NCBI GenBank assembly: GCA_002421005.1
Contig: DIJC01000013.1
Location: 183,387 to 247,386, forward strand
Origin: Enterobacteriaceae bacterium UBA5654
GTDB taxonomy: Bacteria; Pseudomonadota; Gammaproteobacteria; Enterobacterales; Enterobacteriaceae
Length of the DNA stretch: 64,000 nucleotides
Direction: 5' to 3'
The notes below the pieces were generated by a model. It was given only the letters and a program-made list of their open reading frames with translations, did not search any database and was not told where the DNA came from. Shown here one piece after another: positions 1 to 8,363 of this stretch (position 1 is the first letter of the stretch; each line of letters starts with the position of its first letter). A program made the translations under genes and the position numbers.

Positions 1-480
1 CCGGGCGTCCTGCCATTGATAAGCGCTGGCATCCGGCACCAGCCGAAATTCAACGAGATGCCCGCGCGCCGTCAGCCAGTCAAAGGCGGCGATTTCCCCG
101 GCGTTGACCGACTGGTTGGGTCCGATGGTGGTCGTACCCGCGCGGGCGCTCATCGGGCCGACGTTGATCTTGCCGTTGGCGTTTTGCAGACTGATGCCCG
201 CCTCCTCAAGGCGTTGCAGGGTAATCGGCGATTTGCCAATCACGAAGTAGCGCTTGTCGCTGGCAATCACTTTCGGCAGCTTGTCAATCGCGGTAGCGGT
301 ATCGAACAGCCAGACTTTGGTATCCTGGACGGCACCTTTCATCACCGAGGAGAGCAGGGGATCGGCGGCAACGGCGTCGTCAATCGCCACAATGCCGTCG
401 CAGGGTAGCTCCTTCGCCCAGCGGGTAATCAACTGGCCGTGGATCACCCGGTCATCGATGCGAACAAATGAAATACTCAT
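1..480 (-). CDS. PTS EIIB component, mannose/fructose/sorbose family (3' end off the window)
   Basis: This is the cytoplasmic phosphocarrier domain that passes phosphate from EIIA to the incoming sugar at a mannose-family EIIC/EIID channel. I translated it from the reverse strand. It starts MSISFVRIDDRVIHGQLITR, and RVIHGQ is the family's phosphorylation-site motif, with His14 as the phosphoacceptor. All 160 visible codons are open and no stop is reached before base 1. This family is usually about 160 residues, so only the last few codons are missing. The start at 480 has an AAGGAG ribosome site just upstream and follows the EIIA stop by 10 bases, so the two genes form one operon. EIIC and EIID would be expected beyond the left edge. 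The sugar cannot be told from this domain. The adjacent mannose-6-phosphate isomerase homologue suggests mannose or a mannose derivative. Confidence 0.9.
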   Translation of the reverse strand, partial: MSISFVRIDDRVIHGQLITRWAKELPCDGIVAIDDAVAADPLLSSVMKGAVQDTKVWLFDTATAIDKLPKVIASDKRYFVIGKSPITLQRLEEAGISLQNANGKINVGPMSARAGTTTIGPNQSVNAGEIAAFDWLTARGHLVEFRLVPDASAYQWQDAR

Positions 481-490
481 AGCATGCTCC

Positions 491-919
491 TTAAAAGTCG
501 TCCGTCTCGGGGAATACCGTCAGGACGGCCTGAATCAGCGTAGGGTGCGTCAGCTCGATAAGCTGCCGGGCGGCGGCGTTAACATCAGAGAAATCACCCA
601 CCTCGTCGGTTTGCAGCAGCATCGGAAAATTCACGCCAGCCACCACCGCCACCGGCGGGGCAGTGCGCGGTGAGAAGGCAAACTGGCAGGCCAGGTTCCA
701 CGGCGTGCCGCTCTGCATATCGCACAGCACCAGCACGCCGTCCGCGCCGTCGCTGGCATCCGCCAGCGCGCGGCTAAAATCGGCCTTAAACCCGTCAATT
801 CCGGCCTCTTCACTTAGCGTGACGGCCCGCACGTTGGGTAGCGTGCCGTACACCATCCGGCTACTTTCCAGCAGTGCCGTTGCCAGCGGCCCGTGGGTGG
901 CAACAATAAAATGGATCAT
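491..919 (-). CDS. PTS EIIA component, mannose family
   Basis: This 142-residue protein is a single-domain EIIA of the mannose class, which takes phosphate from HPr and gives it to EIIB. It opens MIHFIVATHGPLA, with His9 in the VATHG motif as the phosphoacceptor. The CDMQSGTPWN segment (residues about 67-76) is the usual second conserved block. It starts 3 bases after the stop of the isomerase-like gene, with a purine run in that gene's last codons as ribosome site, so translation is probably coupled. In E. coli ManX the EIIA and EIIB domains are fused. Here they are separate genes, as in sorbose, N-acetylgalactosamine and levan-type systems. The specific sugar is not determined. Confidence 0.9.
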   Translation of the reverse strand: MIHFIVATHGPLATALLESSRMVYGTLPNVRAVTLSEEAGIDGFKADFSRALADASDGADGVLVLCDMQSGTPWNLACQFAFSPRTAPPVAVVAGVNFPMLLQTDEVGDFSDVNAAARQLIELTHPTLIQAVLTVFPETDDF

Positions 920-922
920 AAT

Positions 923-2665
923 TTACCCCCTTACCCAGGCTTTGACCGTCGCCAGCGTCTGGCCTTCGCCTGTGGGTGAAATACGATACTTGCCGACGCT
1001 CGCCGGGACGATAAAGGTTTCGGCATAGCGCACGATAAAGGGTTCAAACGCGCCGGAAGGACTTTCCACCCGCGCTTCGTCGCCCTCGACCAGGTTCAGC
1101 ACGTTGACGCCGCCGTGGGTATGGTGCGTCACCGGGGCGGTAAACCAGTGGCGGCGGGTTTCGATAAACTCGCGCTCGTGCAGCCCGGTGCGCTCCTCGC
1201 GCCAGCCGTCGCCTTCCGCCAGCGGTTCAATCCGGTTAACCAGGTTCTTCATCACCCAGTCGGTATCGCGCTGCCAGTCAATCACCTGTTCACCGTGCGC
1301 AAGATGCACCGGGCGAGGCAGACCGTCCATACCCAGGCGGCCCCAGTCCCACAGCTTGAAGGTAAAAATGTAGGGCGTGGCGCTGATCTCCAGCACCATC
1401 GTCCCCGCCCCGGAGCAGTGGACCGTGCCTGCCGGAATTAAAAAGTGATCGTGCTTACGCGCCGGGATCGCGTTAACGAAACGGGCATCATCAAAGGCTT
1501 TTTCTCCGCGCTGGGCGGCATGAAGATCGGCCAGCATCGCCTGCGGCTGCGTCCCGGTTTTGGTCCCCAGAAACACCGTCGCGCCGGGGATGGCATCGAG
1601 AATGTAATAACTCTCATCCTGGGTGTAGTGCATCCCGAACTGCTGCTGGATGTATTCCGTCAGCGGATGCACCTGAAAACTGAGATTTTGCCCGCCGACG
1701 GTATCGAGAAAATCAAAACGGATCGGAAACTCCGCGCCGAAACGGGCATGGACTTTTTCGCCCAGCAGGGCGCGTGGCTCCAGCAATACCAGATCCTGGG
1801 AGGGGATCTCGATCCGCACAGCGCCGAAACGCAGTAACAGGCTGTTTTCCTCGGGCACGCAATCAAAACACCATGCGTAATTCGGCGCTGAGGGATCGAG
1901 ATCGAACTTTTCTTTCATCCACTGACCGCCCCACACGCCGGGATCGAAGAACGGCATTACCCGGAAGGGGCGCTGGGTGGTTTGCACCAGACCGGCGCGC
2001 AGGGCGTCGCCGCTGACCAGCGCGGGCGTGTCGCGGCGGGTGGTATCCAGCAGATAATCCATGCGTCTGAGCAGCGGGGTTTTATGCCGGTCAAAGACCC
2101 GCCATTCTACGAAGAACGCGCGTTTGTAGCGCCGGAGCATCTCTTCATCCGCGTTGTCCGCGCCCCAGTTGCCCAGCTCGCCGCTGCGCATCCGCTGCTG
2201 GATCTCCCAGCGTGGCAGGTCGGCGTAAATCAGCACATCGCCGCGATGCACCAGCGACGCGCCCGGCCCGTAGACGATCACCAGCCCGCGCTGAACCTGC
2301 TCAACCTCAGCGCGCAGGGCGCTTAAGCGGGCGCTGTCAAAAAACTCCGCAAGCTGGTGGCAGGAGAGCACGCCGAATACCCGGTCGTCGGTCAGGTTGC
2401 GGGCCAGCAGATCGTGCAGCGCCTGCCGATCCCGACGCGCCGTTTCCACGTTGATCGTCAGCACCGCGTCCAGATCCGCCAGCAATTGCGTTTCCAGATC
2501 GTGCAGCCGCACGCCGGGGTAGCAGTCCACGATCAGCACCGTCCGGGGACGGCGGGCGAGGCTCGCTTTTAGCGTGGCAACGATCGGTTCCCAACCCTGC
2601 CAGGCACAGTGGTCATAGCCGCTAACAGCGACTTCCGGGAATTTGTCATAACGCGTTTTACTCAT
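923..2665 (-). CDS. Two-domain class I mannose-6-phosphate isomerase-like protein (copy A)
   Basis: The C-terminal half (from about residue 235 of 580) is a class I phosphomannose isomerase, a zinc cupin that interconverts mannose-6-phosphate and fructose-6-phosphate. The metal-site pattern is visible as Q331-V-H333, E351 in DESYYIL, and H416 in GTVHCSGAGT. The first 230 residues have no counterpart in E. coli ManA (391 residues). They contain VLIVDCYPGVR (about 43-53) and IVYGPGASLVH (about 130-140), which look like a nucleotide-binding or kinase-type fold, but I cannot assign them. It heads the leftward operon with the mannose-type EIIA and EIIB. A close paralogue lies at 3942-5690. Upstream lie LacI-type palindromes and a CRP site, so the gene is probably induced by substrate and catabolite-controlled. 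The isomerase activity is a family inference. Confidence 0.8.
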   Translation of the reverse strand: MSKTRYDKFPEVAVSGYDHCAWQGWEPIVATLKASLARRPRTVLIVDCYPGVRLHDLETQLLADLDAVLTINVETARRDRQALHDLLARNLTDDRVFGVLSCHQLAEFFDSARLSALRAEVEQVQRGLVIVYGPGASLVHRGDVLIYADLPRWEIQQRMRSGELGNWGADNADEEMLRRYKRAFFVEWRVFDRHKTPLLRRMDYLLDTTRRDTPALVSGDALRAGLVQTTQRPFRVMPFFDPGVWGGQWMKEKFDLDPSAPNYAWCFDCVPEENSLLLRFGAVRIEIPSQDLVLLEPRALLGEKVHARFGAEFPIRFDFLDTVGGQNLSFQVHPLTEYIQQQFGMHYTQDESYYILDAIPGATVFLGTKTGTQPQAMLADLHAAQRGEKAFDDARFVNAIPARKHDHFLIPAGTVHCSGAGTMVLEISATPYIFTFKLWDWGRLGMDGLPRPVHLAHGEQVIDWQRDTDWVMKNLVNRIEPLAEGDGWREERTGLHEREFIETRRHWFTAPVTHHTHGGVNVLNLVEGDEARVESPSGAFEPFIVRYAETFIVPASVGKYRISPTGEGQTLATVKAWVRG

Positions 2666-2690
2666 GCTTTCTCTCCCCTGTCATTGTATT

Positions 2691-2710
2691 AAGATTAATC
2701 GATTAACCTT
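2691..2710. promoter_or_regulatory. Candidate LacI-family operator, isomerase side
   Basis: AAGATTAATCGATTAACCTT is a 20-bp palindrome with one mismatched pair and the central CG usual for LacI-family operators. It lies 26 bp upstream of the leftward isomerase start, where a repressor would block transcription. The same half-site recurs at 2724, 2813, 10397 and 12414. No footprint evidence exists, so the assignment rests on symmetry and recurrence. Confidence 0.6.
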
Positions 2711-2723
2711 GCGTGGGAAGAGT

Positions 2724-2740
2724 GGTTAATGCGATTAACC
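2724..2740. promoter_or_regulatory. Candidate LacI-family operator, middle of the divergent region
   Basis: GGTTAATGCGATTAACC is a palindrome of two 7-bp arms around a 3-bp centre. It shares the TTAAT...ATTAA core with the flanking sites and is almost identical to the site at 10397-10414 upstream of the second PTS operon. The shared form suggests that one regulator acts on both operons. Confidence 0.6.
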
Positions 2741-2779
2741 CGTCATTTACCGCGAGTGGAGGCGATTCGTGAATGGATG

Positions 2780-2795
2780 TGTGAATCGAATCACA
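2780..2795. promoter_or_regulatory. CRP-cAMP binding site with perfect half-sites
   Basis: The sequence TGTGA-N6-TCACA matches both CRP consensus half-sites exactly. It sits between the leftward PTS operon and the rightward lacI-type gene, 59 bp from the lacI-type start and 115 bp from the isomerase start. It could activate either promoter. A perfect CRP site is expected for a PTS sugar operon under catabolite control. Confidence 0.65.
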
Positions 2796-2812
2796 AAGAA
2801 ACAGGCACAAAA

Positions 2813-2832
2813 AAGGTTATTCGATTAATCTT
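2813..2832. promoter_or_regulatory. Candidate LacI-family operator, regulator side
   Basis: AAGGTTATTCGATTAATCTT is a 20-bp imperfect palindrome, the mirror-image relative of the site at 2691-2710. It ends 21 bp before the start of the lacI-type gene, so it probably gives autoregulation. With the two other sites it could also form a repression loop across about 120 bp. Confidence 0.6.
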
Positions 2833-2853
2833 GTGCAGTAACAGGGGGAGACG

Positions 2854-3861
2854 ATGACCACAATTACGCTGGCTGAAGTGGCAAAACGCGCCGGAGTATC
2901 CACGGCGACGGTATCAATGGTGTTACGCAACCGGGGGCGTATTTCCCCGGCGACGCGCGAACGGGTATTGCAGGCGCTGGATGAATCCGGCTACGTCTAT
3001 AACCAGACGGCGGCGAATCTGCGCAACCGCAGCAGCAATCAGGTCGGCCTGCTGCTGCATGACATTACCAACCCGTTTTATGGCGAAATGACGGCCGGAC
3101 TAAGCCATGAAATGGAACGGCATGAAATGCTGCTGTTTCTGGCGAACAGCGAAGAATCCTGCGAGCGGCAGCAAAAATTTGTTGATTCGTTAATGCGCAA
3201 TAACGCCTGCGGAATGGTGCTCTGCGCGGCGCGCGAGACGCCGCCTGCGTTTTTCGAGGCGCTAAAGCGGCGCAATATTCCGGCCATTATGGTGGTGCGT
3301 CCCCCGGACGAGCCGGGGTTTGATTTCGTGGGGACGGATAACTTTCTCGGCACGCAGATGGCGACGGCGCACCTGTTGAAAATGGGGCACCGCGATATTG
3401 CGTTTATCGGCGGTAGTCAGCATTCCAGAACGCGTTCGCAGCGTATCGGCGGCTTTACCAGCAAACTGCTGGAAAACGGCATCGCGCCGAAGGCAGAGTG
3501 GCTGGTCACAGCCGAAGCCAGCCAGAGCGACGGGGCGCGGGCGGCGGAAGCCCTGTTCAGCCGTTACCCGCAGATCACGGCGGCGGTATGCTATCAGGAT
3601 ATTGTCGCGCTGGGCGTGATGCAGACGCTGCGCAAAATGGGCCGCGAGCCGGGGCGCGATTTTGCGCTGGTCGGTTTTGATGACATCAGCGAGGCCGCGC
3701 TGGTCCAGCCCGCCTTAACCACGGTTTCCGTCGCCGCCAAAGAGATTGGCCGCAAGGCCGGAGAACTGTTATTCAGCCGGATTCAGGGCAACGACGAACC
3801 GCCAAAGAGCATTATTTTGCCGCCCGCGCTGGTGGTACGTGAATCGTGCGGCTTTCGTTAA
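2854..3861 (+). CDS. LacI-family transcriptional regulator of the mannose/mannoside region
   Basis: This 335-residue protein has the LacI/PurR layout. The N-terminal helix-turn-helix (TLAEVAKRAGVSTATVSMVL, residues about 4-23) is followed by a hinge helix with TAANLRN (about 52-58). A periplasmic-binding-protein-like effector domain fills the rest. The start has a strong GGGGGAG ribosome site. It is divergent from the isomerase/EIIA/EIIB operon and lies between that operon and the EIIABC/mannosidase operon, so it is the natural regulator of both. Palindromes of its probable operator type occur at 2691, 2724, 2813, 10397 and 12414. The effector is unknown; a sugar phosphate or the sugar itself would be usual for this family. 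Confidence 0.88.
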   Translation: MTTITLAEVAKRAGVSTATVSMVLRNRGRISPATRERVLQALDESGYVYNQTAANLRNRSSNQVGLLLHDITNPFYGEMTAGLSHEMERHEMLLFLANSEESCERQQKFVDSLMRNNACGMVLCAARETPPAFFEALKRRNIPAIMVVRPPDEPGFDFVGTDNFLGTQMATAHLLKMGHRDIAFIGGSQHSRTRSQRIGGFTSKLLENGIAPKAEWLVTAEASQSDGARAAEALFSRYPQITAAVCYQDIVALGVMQTLRKMGREPGRDFALVGFDDISEAALVQPALTTVSVAAKEIGRKAGELLFSRIQGNDEPPKSIILPPALVVRESCGFR

Positions 3862-3941
3862 TGCCAGGTTTTGATGCGCAATGACCATCACCACGCCGAC
3901 AATAAGCGAACGGCAGCACCCGCTACCGTTCGCCGCGTGGC

Positions 3942-5690
3942 TTAGGCTCTGACCGAGGCTTTTATGGTTGCCAGTTGTTCACTGGCGCTGTGAGCGGTAG
4001 GGGAAATTCGGTACTCCCCGATGCCCGCAGGAACGATGAACGTTTCAGCGTAGTGAACGATAAAGGGTTCGAATGCCCCCGTGGGGCTGTCCACTTTTGC
4101 CTCGCTGCCTTCGATCAAATTTAGCACGTTGACGCCGCCGCATGTGTCGTGCGTCACCGGCGCGGTAAACCAGTGACGGCGGGTTTCAATAAACTCGCGC
4201 TCATGCAGCCCGGTGCGTTCCTCGCGCCAGCCGTCGCCGTCTGCCAGCGGCTCAATGCGATTGACGAGGTTGTCCATCACCCATTGGGTATCGCGTTCCC
4301 AGTCGATCACCTGCGCCCCGTGTTCCAGGTGTACCGGGCGCGGTAGGCCATCCAGTCCGAGTCGGCCCCAGTCCCACAGTTTGAAGGTGAAAATATAGGG
4401 CGTGGCGCTGATCTCCAGCACCACGGTGCCTGCGCCGGAGCAGTGCATGGTGCCGGCGGGGATCAGAAAGTGATCGTGTTTCGACGCGGCAATCCGGTTG
4501 ACGAAGCGGGCATCGTCAAACGCTTTTTCGCCGCGCTGCGCCGCGTGCAGATCGCGTAGCAACGCCTGAGGATCGCTCTTCGTTCGTCTCCCCAGATACA
4601 CCGTCGCGCCCGGCTCCGCGTCGAGGATGTAATAGCTTTCATCCTGGGTGTAATGCATTCCGAACTGCTGCTGGATGTATTCCGTCAGCGGATGGACCTG
4701 AAAGCTCAGATTCTGCCCGCCCATGGTGTCGAGAAAATCAAAGCGGATGGGAAACTCCGCGCCGAAGCGGGCATGAACTTTTTCACCCAGCAGCGGACGC
4801 GGGTACAGCAGGACCAGATCCTGCGCGGGAATTTCGAGGCGAACGTTGCCATAACGCAGCAGCAGGCTGTTTTCTTCCGGGACGCAATCAAACCCCCACG
4901 CGTAGTTTGGCGCGCCGGGATCGAGATCGAACTTTTCTTTCATCCACTGCCCGCCCCATACTCCAGGGTCAAAAAACGGCACCACGCGGAAAGGCTGCCG
5001 GGTGGCCTGCCGCAGCCCGGCGTGAAACGCCTCGCCGTCGATCATCACCGGTTCGTTTGCCACGGTGGTGTCCAGCAGATAATCCAGGCGCTTAAGCAGC
5101 GGCGTTTTATGCCGGTCAAACACGCGCCACTCGACGAAAAAGGCCCGTTTGTAGCGGCGAAGCATGTCTTCGTCCTGATTATCTGCGCCCCAGTTACCCA
5201 TCTCGCCGCTGCGCATCCGCTGCTGGATTTCCCAGCGCGGCATATCGGCGTAGATCAGGACGTCTCCCGGATGCACCAGCGCCGCACCCGGACCGTAGAC
5301 GATGATTAATCCTTGCGGACAGGCCGTAATTTGCTGACGAAGGGCAGCCAGTTTATCCGCAACGAAAAATTCGCTGAGCTGGTGGCAGGAGAGCACGCCG
5401 AACACGCGGTCGTCGGTGAGATTTCTCGCCAGCAAATGGTGGAGATCTTCGGCGTCGCGGCGGGCGGTTTCGGCGTTCAGCATGAGCGTTGCGTTCAGGG
5501 AGCTAACCAGCGCGGCGCGCATTTCATCGAGGCGCACGCCGGGGTAGCAGTCAATAACCAGCACGGTTTTCTGCCGACCCGCAAGCCGGGCGGTGAGCGC
5601 ATCGGTCACCGCTGACCAGCCTTGCCATACGCTGTCGTCACAGTGCGGGACGACGATTTCCGGGAACTTATCATAGGCAATGTTAGTCAT
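3942..5690 (-). CDS. Two-domain class I mannose-6-phosphate isomerase-like protein (copy B)
   Basis: This paralogue of the gene at 923-2665 has the same two-part layout: an N-terminal unassigned domain with VLVIDCYPGVR and a C-terminal zinc-cupin isomerase with FQVHP, DESYYIL and GTMHCSGAGT. The C-terminal halves are nearly the same by eye and the N-terminal parts are clearly diverged. The start ATG at 5690 overlaps the end of the mannosidase gene by 8 bases (ATGACTAA), so translation is coupled. An upstream in-frame start at 5744 would lie deep inside the mannosidase gene and is less likely. As last gene of the EIIABC-mannosidase operon it would turn the released mannose-6-phosphate into fructose-6-phosphate. 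Keeping one copy per operon suggests each pathway carries its own isomerase. Confidence 0.82.
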   Translation of the reverse strand: MTNIAYDKFPEIVVPHCDDSVWQGWSAVTDALTARLAGRQKTVLVIDCYPGVRLDEMRAALVSSLNATLMLNAETARRDAEDLHHLLARNLTDDRVFGVLSCHQLSEFFVADKLAALRQQITACPQGLIIVYGPGAALVHPGDVLIYADMPRWEIQQRMRSGEMGNWGADNQDEDMLRRYKRAFFVEWRVFDRHKTPLLKRLDYLLDTTVANEPVMIDGEAFHAGLRQATRQPFRVVPFFDPGVWGGQWMKEKFDLDPGAPNYAWGFDCVPEENSLLLRYGNVRLEIPAQDLVLLYPRPLLGEKVHARFGAEFPIRFDFLDTMGGQNLSFQVHPLTEYIQQQFGMHYTQDESYYILDAEPGATVYLGRRTKSDPQALLRDLHAAQRGEKAFDDARFVNRIAASKHDHFLIPAGTMHCSGAGTVVLEISATPYIFTFKLWDWGRLGLDGLPRPVHLEHGAQVIDWERDTQWVMDNLVNRIEPLADGDGWREERTGLHEREFIETRRHWFTAPVTHDTCGGVNVLNLIEGSEAKVDSPTGAFEPFIVHYAETFIVPAGIGEYRISPTAHSASEQLATIKASVRA

Positions 5691-8352
5691 GACGGCCTCC
5701 GGCAACGCTTTCCACCGCCAGGGTGAGGTAATCTTTGGCGGCAATGACCACCTCGCCGGTTATCGGCTGGCGGGTGTCTTCCCGTAACGTCAGCGCAGAG
5801 AAGCGCAACGCCTGCGGCGATGCAAAGTCAGCGGTCTGTGGCTGGTCGGTGGGATTAAACACCCTGATAATCAACTCGTGCGCATGGCTTCCCGGCTTAC
5901 ACATGCTCAACAGAATGTGGGGATTCGTCTGGCTTAGCCAGGCTGCAGCTGGCGCGATACCGGCATCAGGCAGCGGAATGGTGAAGCGCTCGAGACGCTC
6001 TTCAAAGGTATTAAGCTGCTGAAGCTGATAGGTCATGTAGTGTTCGCGATAGTGATGGCTGGCCTGAAACAGTGCCGTATCGTCGGTCTGGCTGTTCATC
6101 ATCAGCGCGTATTCAAAGACCATGCTCTGATGCATTTGCGCATCCGGCGTTTCGACGACCTTATTGTTGATGCCGGAGGCCCGGCCCGGCCGCCAGAGGG
6201 TGTCGTCTTTGCCGAGCAAACCGACGCTGCGGAATAACGTCAGCGCCAGCGTATTTTCCGCCACCAGCACTTCATACTCTTTAATCCCGCGCGTGATGAC
6301 GCCGAAAACGTGCTGGTCATTGCGCACGACCACAGTGTTTTCCAGGGTGTAAATGGGCACCGGTTTTTCGACAAAGCCCTGTTCGCGCCACGTCGCCACC
6401 CACGGGCTGACGCTATCCCGGCGCAGCAGGCTGTAGCCCTGATCGGCCCAGGAGTATTGCGGGTGGTCCACCGGCGTTTTAAGGTGGACGCGCAGACGGT
6501 GATCGTCGGCCTGATTTTCCAGTTGATGCTGTACGCGCACATACTCTTCGTGCTGGCGCAACTCCAGCGTGGTCTGGATGGTCATCGGCAGTGACGCCTC
6601 GCCCGCCAGCCGCTGTTGCATGTTTTGCGGCAGCGTGAGGGTGGCTTCCAGCGTCATCCGGCATACCTGTGGACTGACTTCGCAGGCGATCAGCGTGAAG
6701 TTTTGGGCCACGCGCGGCTGTTCGTGCTCAAGCGGCGCGAAGTCAAATTCATCGCCGTTATCGCCGCAGTCCACAAAACTGAGGACGTTATTAACGCACT
6801 GGCGGGTCTGAAGATTTTCCAGGGTTAATTCGCCGTTATGCAGGCTGATACGGTAGCGATCGTTTTCGATGGACGGACGCTGGCACCGCGTCAGCACCGA
6901 TCCCGATTCTTCTTCACCGACCACGAAGGTCTGATAGCCCAGGCCATTAATGCCCTCAGCCTTAAACAGAATTTCGCTGCGGTAGTAGTTATCAACGTTT
7001 TCCAGCTTCTCGCCTGCGGCCGTGACAATCACCCGTTGCCCGCCATCCAGCATCTGTTGATTAAGCAGGGTAAAGTCAACGCGGGTTTCTCCCCGATGCA
7101 GGGAGAGGTGTTTTCCTTTGCTGAACACTACGGCGCTGACCAGCCGGTTAAGCGGATTAAGGTCGCCATTAAACACCACCAGAATATTATTCTGTCCCAT
7201 CTGACGGCCGATCCCGTGGCTGATTTTCTTTTTCAGCAGGTTAATCAGGCTGAGCGCGGAGCGTTCAACGCTGATTAACCGATGTTTGATATTGTGGTTT
7301 ACCGGGTCGGCGTTGGTGGCTTCAATGCCATTATGTGCATGGGAAGAAAAGACTTTTTTCCACAGTTCCTTCATCAGCGGCTGCGGCCAGTGAATGCCAA
7401 GCTGGTTGGCTATCACGGTTAGCGGCTCAAGCTGGTCGAGCAGCAAATGCTCGGTCTGCCAGGTCTGGCGCTTGATGTCATAACGGGTGGAATGACAGGT
7501 GCGGTGAATACGTGATTTCTGGCAGGCAAACAGCTCGCCGTCGATCACGTTGTCAAAGGTCTGCGCTGACCACGTTTCCTGCATGTAATTTTCATAGCTG
7601 GACAGGGTAAAATGATAAGGCGTATCCCGTTGATTCAGCGCTTTTACGGTAGCCGGGAACTGCGCGTTGGGCAGCACCTGATCGCCGCCGCAGGGCAGCA
7701 GCAGATTATCGGTATGGCGGTTCATGTCGCTAAGCTGTTGCAGGATGGGGAACAGGCGATGCTGAAGGTAATCCGCATCTGCCGAGAGGAATTTTCCCGG
7801 TCCGTAGCCGTAATACATATAGTTGGTGGCGACGGTTTTTTGGTTCGGAGCGCGCCAGAGGAAGTTCAGATCGCCACGGATTTGATCGGTATAGACGCCG
7901 CGCTGCAACACGCAGTAATCAATCCCGGCATCGGTAAAGATGGCGGGCAGGTAAGCGTGCTGACCGAAAATATCCGGCAGGTAGCCAACGTTCATACTGT
8001 GACCAAACTGCGCGGCGGTGCGGATGCCGTACTGTAAATTGCGGATCAGCGATTCGCTACGAATCAACAGGGAATCACACTGTGTATACCACGGACCGAC
8101 ATAAAGCCGCCGCTGGCGAACCAGTTCAGCAATGCGTGACGCATTCTCCGGGCGCACCTGCAAATAGTCGTCAAGCACCACCGCCAGGCCATCGAACGTA
8201 TAGCTGGAAAAGTTTGCATCGCTTTCCAGCAGGTTCAGCAGATAATCCATATTCTCGACCAGCAGAATGTGGGAATCCTCACAGGTAAAATACCATTCTG
8301 CATCCCAGTGACAGTGTGGAACGACATAGACGTTTTTTGGCGTCATCTCCAT
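5683..8352 (-). CDS. Glycoside hydrolase family 38 alpha-mannosidase, MngB-like
   Basis: This 889-residue protein resembles E. coli MngB, which cuts 2-O-(6-phospho-mannosyl)-glycerate to mannose-6-phosphate and glycerate in the cytoplasm. The GH38 zinc motif is seen near the N-terminus (PHCHWDAEWYF, with His15 and Asp17). The nucleophile region GYLPDIFG has Asp127, and SSHAHNGIEATN carries the later histidine. There is no signal peptide, as expected for an enzyme acting on PTS-imported phosphorylated substrate. I chose the ATG at 8352 because AGGAG lies 5 bases upstream; a TTG 15 bases earlier is possible but lacks such a site. It starts 11 bases after the EIIABC stop. The exact mannoside may differ from mannosylglycerate. 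Confidence 0.88.
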   Translation of the reverse strand: MEMTPKNVYVVPHCHWDAEWYFTCEDSHILLVENMDYLLNLLESDANFSSYTFDGLAVVLDDYLQVRPENASRIAELVRQRRLYVGPWYTQCDSLLIRSESLIRNLQYGIRTAAQFGHSMNVGYLPDIFGQHAYLPAIFTDAGIDYCVLQRGVYTDQIRGDLNFLWRAPNQKTVATNYMYYGYGPGKFLSADADYLQHRLFPILQQLSDMNRHTDNLLLPCGGDQVLPNAQFPATVKALNQRDTPYHFTLSSYENYMQETWSAQTFDNVIDGELFACQKSRIHRTCHSTRYDIKRQTWQTEHLLLDQLEPLTVIANQLGIHWPQPLMKELWKKVFSSHAHNGIEATNADPVNHNIKHRLISVERSALSLINLLKKKISHGIGRQMGQNNILVVFNGDLNPLNRLVSAVVFSKGKHLSLHRGETRVDFTLLNQQMLDGGQRVIVTAAGEKLENVDNYYRSEILFKAEGINGLGYQTFVVGEEESGSVLTRCQRPSIENDRYRISLHNGELTLENLQTRQCVNNVLSFVDCGDNGDEFDFAPLEHEQPRVAQNFTLIACEVSPQVCRMTLEATLTLPQNMQQRLAGEASLPMTIQTTLELRQHEEYVRVQHQLENQADDHRLRVHLKTPVDHPQYSWADQGYSLLRRDSVSPWVATWREQGFVEKPVPIYTLENTVVVRNDQHVFGVITRGIKEYEVLVAENTLALTLFRSVGLLGKDDTLWRPGRASGINNKVVETPDAQMHQSMVFEYALMMNSQTDDTALFQASHHYREHYMTYQLQQLNTFEERLERFTIPLPDAGIAPAAAWLSQTNPHILLSMCKPGSHAHELIIRVFNPTDQPQTADFASPQALRFSALTLREDTRQPITGEVVIAAKDYLTLAVESVAGGRHD

Positions 8353-8363
8353 TAATCTCCTGA

